DNA of 64,000 nucleotides, from the NCBI GenBank assembly GCA_964017235.1, contig OZ024933.1, positions 65,082,255-65,146,254 on the forward strand, read 5' to 3'. The DNA is from Sabellastarte sp. h YS-2021 (taxonomy: Eukaryota > Annelida > Polychaeta > Sabellida > Sabellidae). The translations under genes and the position numbers were made by a program. The notes beneath the pieces are model-generated. The model saw nothing but the letters and a program-made list of their open reading frames with translations, was not told the origin of the DNA and ran no database searches. Shown here in pieces: positions 55,488 through 64,000 of the stretch (the stretch's first letter is position 1; each line of letters begins with the position of its first letter).

Positions 55488-55525
55488 TGTGAAAAATCAA
55501 ACATGTTTGATATTTCACACGACTA
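55488..55525. repeat. 34-bp near-perfect palindrome
   Basis: GTGTGAAAAATCAAACA mirrored by TGTTTGATATTTCACAC, centred on ACATGT, with one mismatch. It lies in a stretch (55.38-55.68 kb) rich in TTAGTCCCAGGCxTCC repeats. Confidence 0.75.
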
Positions 55526-56099
55526 CAACCGATTCCTATTTCCCGCCGTCAACAAAATGTCCAGTCCCAGGCGTCCTCAGGCCTCCTCAGACCCAAATTT
55601 ACACAGTCGGTTGTTGTCCCAGGCGTCCTGCGACCCTTAGTCCCAGACCTCCGTAGCTTAGTCCCAACCATCATAAGGCTCATTCTCCAAACATGTCTTT
55701 ACAGCTTGAGACTGTAGTGCGTGTATAAAGAGTATGCTTTCAGATCTGTAACCAAAGTAGTAAACCCAATTGTTTTAAACTACATGTATTGAAAACTATG
55801 ATGGCATATTTAGGCACCCTGATAACACTAATGTACGAACACTTGAATGTGTGTCTATAAACTGAGAAATATAGCCACAAAGTTTTGCAAAATGTATAAC
55901 CAGATCATTTCTAGATCTGAATAACTACAATCATCCTGGATGTTTTAAACTGTTAAATACTATTGTGGCAGAAGCCCCAAATATGTCCATTTTGATCATA
56001 ACAAGCATTCTGACGCATGCATTTATCTCCCGCCATATTAATAAGATGTACTAAAGATAGTGGAATATAAATTTTCTTGTGAGATGGAGGCACATGTAG

Positions 56100-56690
56100 A
56101 AGTGACAAGTTTAATGTTTGATTGCAATACTTTTAAAGACAAAAGGCATTGATTCATTTTAGTAGCTATTACTCTGCCATCCAAAGAGCTACAGTTCTAC
56201 AACTTTAATATGCAGTAGATCACCCAAAAGTAGGTGAATGACTTATTTAGAAGAAATTGCCTACCTGTAATACTTTTACAGATAAAAGACATTTACTCAT
56301 TTTAGTAGCTATTACTCAGCTATCCAAAGAGCTACAGTTCTGCAACTTCACTATGTGGTAGATCACCCAAAAGTAGGTGAATGACTTATTTAGAAGGAAT
56401 TGCCTACCTGTAATACTTTTAGAGATAAAAGACATGTACTCATTTTAGTAGCTATTACTCAGCTATCCAAAGAGCTACAGTTCTGCAACTTCACTATGTG
56501 GTAGATCACCCACAAGTAGGTGAATGACTTATTTAGAAGGAATTGCCTACCTGTAATACTTTTAGAGATAAAAGACATTTACTCATTTTAGTAGCTATTA
56601 CTCAGCTATCCAAAGAGCTACAGTTCTGCAACTTCAGTATGTGGTAGATCACCCAAAAGTATGTGAATGACTTATTACAACTAGACCAAG
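56100..56690 (+). repeat. 143-bp satellite array, ~4 units
   Basis: AAAGAGCTACAGTTCT blocks at 56183, 56326, 56469 and 56612, spaced 143 bp. Units share AAAAGTAGGTGAATGACTTA and TAGTAGCTATTACTCAGC. Confidence 0.88.
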
Positions 56691-56729
56691 GACGCATCTG
56701 TGGCCAGATGCAAAATGTATCCACCGGCA

Positions 56730-57560
56730 AAGGCAAAAGTAGCTATTACCCAGCCATAGCATGAGCTAGAAGTCTGAATTTTTTATTATGTTATAGCTGA
56801 CCCAAAAGTAGGTGAATAATATATTTGCACAAAATTCTCTAAATCCAATAGTTTTCACGTTACAATTGATTTTACTCATGATGGAAGTTAGTAAAAAGTC
56901 CAAAAGTAGCTATTACTCACTTAGCTATTGAGATAGACACCCAAGTTACTCACCATGTTGTTGCTATTGAAAAAGTAGGTGAATATCATATTTTAACAAA
57001 ATGCTCTAAATGCAATACTTTTCAAGTTATAAATGATGTAGTGTTGAGTAAGAACTTCAAAGTAGCTATTACTCAGCTATGCTATGAGCCACAGGTCTGG
57101 AACTTAACTATGTTATAGCTGCTTCAAAATAAGTGAATAACATATTGCAACTAAATAATGTAAATGCAAGAGTATTCAAGTTATAAGTGATTTACCCAAC
57201 AGTGATAACCTAAAAGTAGCTATTACTCAGCTATGCAATGAGCTACAGGTCTGAAATTTTACTATGTTATAGCTGACCCAAAAGTAGATGAATAACATAT
57301 TTGCATAAAATTCTGTAAATACAACAGTTTTCAAGTTACAAGTGATTTTACTCATGATGGAAGTTAGTGAAAAATCCAAAAGTAGCTATTACTCACTTAG
57401 CTATTGAGATAGACACCCAAGTTACTCACCATGCTGTAGCTATGGAAAAAGTAGCTGAATAACATATTTTAACAAAGTGCTCTAAATGCAATAATTTTCA
57501 AGTTATAATTGATTTAGGGCATGATTTCATTACTTTTAATGAATAAAAAATTATTTTAAA
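56730..57560 (+). repeat. ~160-bp satellite array, ~5 units in alternating types
   Basis: AGTAGCTATTACTC at about 56737, 56903, 57061, 57216 and 57379. Units alternate between one with GAGCTACAGGTCTGAAA and one with GAGATAGACACCCAAGTTAC, i.e. a dimeric higher-order repeat. Confidence 0.8.
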
Positions 57561-57574
57561 AAGTCATAAAAAAA

Positions 57575-59055
57575 CTTTAGCATGTGAAAGCTCTCCAAAA
57601 TGTAGGTGAATGAGTTATTTGAGAAATACTGGCTATCTGCAATACTTTTAGACATAATTAGCATGTACTCATTTTGAGTAGGTGAGTAATAAACTATGGG
57701 TCTGAAACTTCAAGCGAAAGCTCTCCCAAAGGAAGGTGAATGAGTTAATTGAGAAAAAATTGGCTATCTGCAGTACTTTTAGAGATAATTCACATTAACT
57801 CATTTTGAGTAGGTGAGTAATTAGCTATGGGTCTGAAACTTCACCATGTGAAAGCTCTTCCAAAAGTTGGTGAATGAGTTATTTGAGAAAAATTGGCTAT
57901 CTGCAGTACCTTTAGAGATAATTCATATTTACTCATTTTGAGTAGGTGAGTAATTAGCTGTGGGTCTAAAACTTCACCAAGTAAAGTTCTTCCCAAAGTA
58001 GGTGAATGAGTTATTTGAGAAAAATTGGCTATCTGCAATACTTTTACAGATAATTAGCATTAACTCATTTTGATTAGGTGAGTAATTAGCTACGGGTCTG
58101 AAACTTCACCAAGTGAAAGCTCTTCCAAAAGTAGGTGAATGAGTTATTTGACAAAAATTGGCTATCTGCAGTACTTTTAGAGATAATTCGCATTTACTCA
58201 TTTTGAGGTGAATAATTAGCTATGGGTGTGAAACTTCACCATGTGAAAGCTCTTCCAAAAGTTGGTGAATGAGTTATTTGAGAAAAATTGGCTATCTGCA
58301 GTATTTTTAGAGATAATTCGTATTTACTCATTTTGAGCAGGTGAGTAATTAGCTATGGGTCTGAAACTTTACCAAGTGAAAGCTCTTCCCAAAGTAGGTG
58401 AATGAGTTATTTGAGAAAAATTGGCTATCTGCAGTACTTTTAGATATAATTCGCATTTACTCGTTTTGAGTAGGTGAGTAATTAGCTATGGGTCTGAAAC
58501 TTCACCAAGTGAAAGCTCTTCCAAAAGTAGGTGAATGAGTTATTTGAGAAAAATTGGCTATCTGCAGTACTTTGAGATATAATTCACATTTACTCATTTT
58601 GAGTAGGTGAGTAATTAGCTATGGGTCTGAAACTTCACCAAGTGAAAGCTCTCCCAAAAGTAGGTGAATGAGGTATTTGAGAAAAATTGGCTATCTGCAG
58701 TACTTTTAGAGATAATTCGCATTTACTCATTTTGAGTAGGTGAGTAATAAGCTATGGGTCTGAAACTTAACCAAGTGAAAGCTCTTCCAAAAGTAGGTGA
58801 ATGAGTTATCTGAGAAAAATTGGCTATCTGCAATACTTTTAGAGATAATTAGCATTTACTCATTTTGAGTAGGTGAATAATTAGCTATGGGTCTGAAACT
58901 TTACCAAGTGAAAGCTCTCCCAAAAGTAGGTGAATGAGGTATTTGAGAAAAATTGGCTCTCTGCAATACTTTTAGAGATAATTAGCATTTACTCATTTTA
59001 AGTAGGTGAGTAATTAGCTATGGGTCAGAAAATTTACCATGTGAAATTGAAAATT
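57575..59055 (+). repeat. 133-bp satellite array, ~11 units (same family as 17.7-19.5 kb)
   Basis: Contains GTGAAAGCTCTTCCAAAAGT, AGGTGAATGAGTTATTTGAG and GGTGAGTAATTAGCTATGGG at ~133-bp spacing. Monomers are nearly the same as in the array 40 kb to the left. Confidence 0.9.
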
Positions 59056-59199
59056 TCATGTTTCAACAGAAACCCTTCTACTACACTGTGGGTCCAAAAC
59101 TTGCTCGAAATCGCTCTGACAGTTTCAGAGATATTTGCCATTTTTCATTTTCCGCAAAAATTCAAGATGGCCACCAAAAGTTGTAAACTTTGAAATTTG

Positions 59200-60950
59200 A
59201 AACTTTACTATGTGATAGCTTACCAAAAAGTAGATGGACAACATATTTGAAAAGATTTCCCTAACTTTAATACTTTTGAAGATATTTGACATTTACTTCT
59301 TCTGTTATTTAGCTACAAATGAGAAAATAGTTATTACTCACTTAAGGCATGCAACAGAACCCCAAACTATGGACCATCTTATAGCTAAGGACAAAGTAGC
59401 TGAACAACATATTTTAGGAAAACACTCTAACTGCAATAATTTTGGAGTTACAATGGCTTTACTCAAGCTACAAACGAGAAAATAGCTATTACTCACTTAT
59501 GGCATGCACCAGAACCCCAAACTATGGACCATCTTACAGCTAAGGACAAAGTAGCTGAACAACATATTTTAGGAAAACACTCTAACTGCAATAGTTTTGG
59601 AGTTACAATGGCTTTACTCAACAGTCAGAATTTCAAAGTAGCTATTACTCAGCTATCCAAGGTGCAACAGGTCTGAAACTTTACCATGTGATAGCTTACC
59701 AAAAAGTAGATGGATAACATATTTGAAAAGATTTCCCTGACTTTAATACTTTTGAAGATATTTGACATTTACTCCTTTTGTTATTTAGCTACAAATGAGA
59801 AAATAGCTATTACTCACTTATGGCATGCAATAGAACCCTAAACTATATACCATCTTATAGCTAAGGACAAAGTAGCTGAACAACATATTTTAGGAAAACA
59901 GTCTAACTGCAATAATTTTGGAGTTACAATGGCTTTACTCAACAGTCAGAATTTCAAAGTAGCTATTACTCAGCTATCCAAGGTGCAACAGGTCTGAAAC
60001 TTTACTATGTGATAGCTTACCAAAAAGTAGATGAATAACATATATGAAAAGATTTCCCTAACTTTAATACTTTTGAAGATATTTGACATTTACTTCTTCT
60101 GTTATTTAGCTACAAATGAGAAAATAGCTATTACTCACTTACGGCATGCAATAGAACCCCAAACTATGTACCATCTTATAGCTAAGGACAAAGTAGCTGA
60201 ACAACATATTTTAGGGAAACACTCTAACTGCAATGGTTTTGGAGTTACAATGGCTTTACTCAACAATCAGAATTTCAAAGTAGCTATTACTCAGCTATCC
60301 AAGGTGCAACAGGTCTGAAACTTTACTATGTGATAGCTTACCAAAAAGTAGATGAACAACATATTTGAAAAGATTTCCCTAACTTTAATACTTTTGAAGA
60401 TATTTCACATTTACTTCTTCTGTTATTTAGCTACAAATGAGAAAATAGCTATTAATCACTAATGGCATGCAATAGAACCCCAAACTATGTACCATCTTAT
60501 AGCTAAGGACAAAGTAGCTGAACAACATATTTTAGGGAAACACTCTAACTGCAATGGTTTTGGAGTTACAATGGCTTTACTCAACAATCAGAATTTCAAA
60601 GTAGCTATTGCTCAGCTATCCAAGGTGCAACAGGTCTGAAACTTTACTATGTGATAGCTTACCAAAAAGTAGATGAACAACATATTTGAAAAGATTTCTG
60701 TAACTCTAATACTTTGGAAGATATTTGACATTTACTCCTTTTGTTATTTAGCTACAAATGAGAAAATAGCTATTACTCACTTATGGCATGCAATAGGACC
60801 CCAAACTATGTACCATCTTATAGCTAAGGACAAAGTAGCTGAACAACATATTTGAAGAAAAAGTTGTTTCTGCAATAGTTTTTGAGTTATGAGCCCTTTA
60901 CTCCAAGTAGCTAAGATAGCTATTACTCACTTATCGTTAGGCCTAAGTCC
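59200..60950 (+). repeat. ~321-bp satellite array, ~5 units
   Basis: ATAGCTTACCAAAAAGTAGA at 59214, 59692, 60013, 60333 and 60654; the last three spacings are ~321 bp. Each unit joins two diverged monomers (ACAAAGTAGCTGAACAACAT and AAAAAGTAGATGAACAACAT). Open frames of 60-95 codons here are repeat artefacts. Confidence 0.88.
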
Positions 60951-61050
60951 ATAAAACCAAAAAAATTTTCGAGGGCGTGAAAATTCATTGGGACAATTAA
61001 TTTACAAAAAATCTGTAGCTGTAGTAGTTTTGGAGGAATCTGCGTGACTA

Positions 61051-61137
61051 ACTAACGCACGCACGCACGCACGCACGCACGCACACACAGGCATCATTTC
61101 ATAATCTCCCTCCCGGGCTAAAGCCCGGCGGGAGATA
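61051..61137 (+). repeat. ACGC microsatellite and terminal hairpin
   Basis: ACGC units, then ACAGGCATCATTTCATAAT, then the CCCGGGCTAAAGCCCGG hairpin within CTCCCTCCC...GGCGGGAG, then ATAATAA. Matches 901-973. Confidence 0.8.
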
Positions 61138-61139
61138 AT

Positions 61140-62400
61140 AAGGATCAACTAGCAAAACATTTCCCGAGAATTATGGGATTGCTTACACAATAGTGTCAAC
61201 ATATTTTGTCATATTAGAATAACGATAAACTGTGTTTCTGCTATTATGTAATAAAAAATAGCATTAAACTGTATCATAATTTCATTCCATATATTTGGAA
61301 TGAGAACTGATAACAGAGTAATATAATTTAAATTATTGCCTGTTTTGGTCAAGTTTGTGGTTTTAATGACAATTATGGGTCATTTACATAATTTGCCACT
61401 AAATTTCCATGGAAAACCCGCTACCACCTCTTTTGAAAAAGAAAGAACTGGATATTTTTCTTAAATATACCTTTTATTTTTTAACCTATCTGAATGTCAT
61501 AAAGGTTGTAGATCCCATTAACAGAAATGTCCACAGAATCACAAAGTCTCTGCTCATAGCATTCAACAACAACCCTTGTATGATCTTTGAAAGCCACATT
61601 CCCTTTTTTTAACCTTTATATTTATGTCACTTCTGCCTTGTGCAATCACTTTCCATCTAATCTTCAAGCTTTCAGTCTTCACTTTTGTGTGACCATTCCT
61701 CATCATTTTTCAATGCCTTAATTTTTATTACAGACTGTGCTGCAACAATGTTTGTAGAAGTTTGATAGTTCACTTGTTTACAGCCCCGAAAATGAAGTTT
61801 GGTTCAAACGTCTGAAAAAAATCGGAGTCCACAAAACATTTCGAGAACAACAATGTCACTATACATCCCAAAGGATCCTATTTTGGCCCATCTATAAACT
61901 TGCATTTTATTTAAAATATGGCAAAATTTGTATAAAATATCTATGGATTTAATATTTTTACCATATTTTTCAACAAAGAGACGAGATTTTATGTAAGATT
62001 TATGCGTTTTACTAGTTTTGAAAACGTTAGGTCGATGTTCGAACTAGATCGAAGGTTGCTAGCTTGTACAGATACCAAACATCAAACCCAAAATGCTAAA
62101 AGATTTCACGGCACTATTAAAGACACATACACTGAGTCTTATCAATTACTAACTTATTCAATACTAGTAGTTTTCTATGTAACTCACACCACACCAAACA
62201 TTTAAAGCTCTTTATATAAAACTCTTTTTAGAAGATTTTACCCTGGTTACTAGATCCTTATCCTTTCAGGTCATTGGAGGGCTGGTTCTACTGAAGCTCA
62301 TCTAGTAACCTTGAATTCCACAGCCTATAAATAATAGGGATTTAGGGACTGGTTTTGTTTTCTCAAACTAAATTCAGATAATTTTGGGCTGGATTTTTTT
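61140..62400. other. No feature recognised
   Basis: AT-rich, no credible reading frame. Confidence 0.5.
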
Positions 62401-62405
62401 TTTAT

Positions 62406-62890
62406 TTAACTTTGATCTACCCTTCAAAATGGAGTAAATAATTGGATCAAATAATAATTTGATGACTCTCCTGCAACTGATACCACAAAACCAGCTTAAC
62501 TTTGTGAATACCGATATAAGCCTAAGAGTAGCCAAGGCCTTGTGAAGCCAAGGCCTTGTGAACTTTCATCTGAGTTTTGGTTGATCCTGACCTTTTTTTT
62601 ATGAATATGTTCCATAAAGAGAGTAGATGTATTTTTACGGTTATCACAGATTTAACTTTGATCTACCCTTGAAAATGGAGTAAATATTGGATCAAATAAT
62701 AATTTGATGACTCTCCTGCAACTGATACCACAAAACCAGCTTAACTTTGTGAATACTGATATAAGCCTAAGAGTAGCCAAGGTCTTGTTTGTGAACTTTC
62801 ATCTGAGTTTTGGTTGATCCTGACCTTTTTTTTCATGAATATGTTCCATAAAGAGAGTAGATGTATTTTTATGGTTATCACAGATTTAAC
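62406..62890 (+). repeat. Direct duplication of a ~240-bp unit
   Basis: 62406-62650 and 62651-62890 are nearly identical (TTTAACTTTGATCTACCCTT to GGTTATCACAGA). The first copy has an extra internal GCCAAGGCCTTGTGAA duplication. Contains a fragment of the 45.98-kb MITE family. Confidence 0.85.
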
Positions 62891-63017
62891 TCAACTGGGT
62901 TTCAAATGTAATTTGTAACGTCTTTGCCAGATATTGCAATGCACACAATAATCCTTTGTGACCTGGATGGAAATACATTCAGAAAGCTATGTGTAATGTG
63001 TAAGTGACCCCAATATA

Positions 63018-63242
63018 GAGTAAGAAATCTCAAATTCGCCAGGAATCTAAAATTCGCCACCTCTAAAACCTTAGTTAATTTTATGAGGAAAATGATGTTT
63101 TTGTCCAAAAATTGGTATTTTTCAGTTTAAAAAGCCTTAATTTACTATACAGTCAACAAATCTCACCACAATTCATTTATTTTATTAGTGTTTTCACATG
63201 TGGCGAATTTCAGATATGTGGCGAATTTTAGATTTCTTACTC
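63018..63242 (-). mobile_element. 225-bp MITE with GAGTAAGAAATCT ends, copy 2
   Basis: Same element as 31029-31253 in the opposite orientation, flanked by TA (63016-63017, 63243-63244), with only scattered differences. Both copies keep the doubled AAATTCGCCA subterminal block. Confidence 0.88.
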
Positions 63243-63244
63243 TA

Positions 63245-64000
63245 TGAAATGAGAATTAATATTTTGAACTGTGACATCTTATCAAACAGAATATTTTTTG
63301 GAAAATTTACACCATTAATATATTGCAGAATTTTCCAGTGAAATGTTCCTTTTGTTGTCTGCTATTAGAACTGTGACACCTACACATGACATTCTCCATA
63401 TGGTGTGGCAAATTTGACAAATATCTCAAGTATACACCTAATAGTCAACATGACAATTGATGTATTCATGAAGCCTGAGAAATAGCATGACGAAAATCAT
63501 TTCTGGAGCACTGTTTAAGAGGTAGAGCCAAGATTTATCATGTAGGCAACAAATCTCAACACAGAAAACACATTTCAGAGCCTCAAGAGTCCCATGCTTT
63601 GAATAAATTACTCACCAAAAACCTTCACCCAAAAAATGACTGTTTTTATGGAATCTCAGCAACTTGTGTGAATTCTTTTTACCGATTACAATTTCCTGAT
63701 TGAATTTTCAAAAAAATATACTTTCAAAGACTGTTTAAAAAAACACATTTAATTTTATTTATTAAATGCCTTAACAATATGAACAATTGCGAGATTTATA
63801 CTGATTTTACTCGATACAGAGAGTTTACTCTACTTAAATTAATCTGTTTTATGTTGTTCATCCCTAGATTTTTCTCTTGCATAAATATAAAGACTGTATG
63901 TTATTTCCTTGGGTCAGAACTCAGAAGTAAGGGTGCTTTTGTACTATTTAATAGTCCACTGTGGATAGATGCAGAGGTTTACATATGTGGGAGATATGAG
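63245..64000. other. No feature recognised
   Basis: AT-rich, no credible reading frame or repeat. Confidence 0.5.

Larger units (their letters stand above)
56020..61137 (+). mobile_element. Second composite satellite element (HINE-like)
   Basis: Begins near TTATCTCCCGCC (56027) and ends with CTCCCTCCCGGGCTAAAGCC, CGGCGGGAGATAATAA (61108-61137), so TATCTCCCGCC is inverted at the two ends. The interior is five consecutive arrays (143, ~160, 133, ~321 bp and transitional pieces) that look like diverged versions of one monomer. An internal second 5' start (ACTAGACCAAGGACGCATC, hairpin, 56683) suggests nesting. No coding capacity. Confidence 0.6.

Noticed and set aside
59234..60855. Series of similar 60-95-codon open frames
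   Set aside because: Repeats of one satellite unit (~321 bp); no coding evidence.

Overview
The window looks like intergenic or intronic DNA from a marine invertebrate animal. It is AT-rich and packed with repeats. It holds three copies of an animal-type DIRS retrotransposon, a truncated LINE, tRNA-derived SINEs, several foldback or MITE-like elements, and satellite arrays ending in hairpins like the Helentron-associated (HINE-type) repeats known from molluscs. A mollusc or other lophotrochozoan is my best guess, but no host gene here fixes the taxon. No complete host gene is visible. Two short candidate exons on the minus strand (about 25.4 kb and 29.9 kb) are the only possible host coding sequence.

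Layout. 1-3.4 kb: unique sequence with one hairpin repeat fragment. 3.4-9.5 kb: DIRS copy A, decayed and carrying internal tandem expansions. 9.5-17 kb: mostly non-coding, with a SINE relic, a HINE-like repeat, a foldback element and a 956-bp transposon with short inverted ends. 17.3-21.0 kb: composite satellite element in which a 133-bp array interrupts a 169-bp array. 21.9-22.5 kb: 31-bp array. 24.2-25.06 kb: foldback element with ~120-bp arms. 25.06-25.5 kb: candidate exon preceded by three decayed tandem copies. 28.1-29.2 kb: long-TIR element. 31.0 and 63.0 kb: two copies of one 225-bp TA-flanked MITE. 32.4-33.55 kb: 5'-truncated LINE with a 12-bp target duplication. 35.1-41.2 kb: DIRS copy B. 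46.6-53.0 kb: DIRS copy C. 54.8 kb: SINE. 56.0-61.1 kb: second composite satellite element. 62.4-62.9 kb: a 240-bp direct duplication.

The DIRS copies are the informative part. All are transcribed right to left and have the full DIRS plan: inverted terminal repeats, a gag-like ORF, an RT/RNase H/Dam-like ORF, a tyrosine-recombinase ORF, and an internal complementary region made of the complements of the two element ends placed side by side. A and C are one family and B is a second. In B and C the gag frame ends at a single UGA. After it the same frame stays open for more than 1,000 codons, through a Cys-rich segment, across the whole RT region, and into the recombinase. In both families the stop reads UGA-CAA-UYA, which fits the CARYYA context of leaky stops. 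In B no AUG precedes the Cys-rich segment. This suggests, without proving it, that the recombinase is made as a gag-stop-readthrough product while RT is read from the +1 frame. Every copy carries at least one damaging change, so none looks fully intact.
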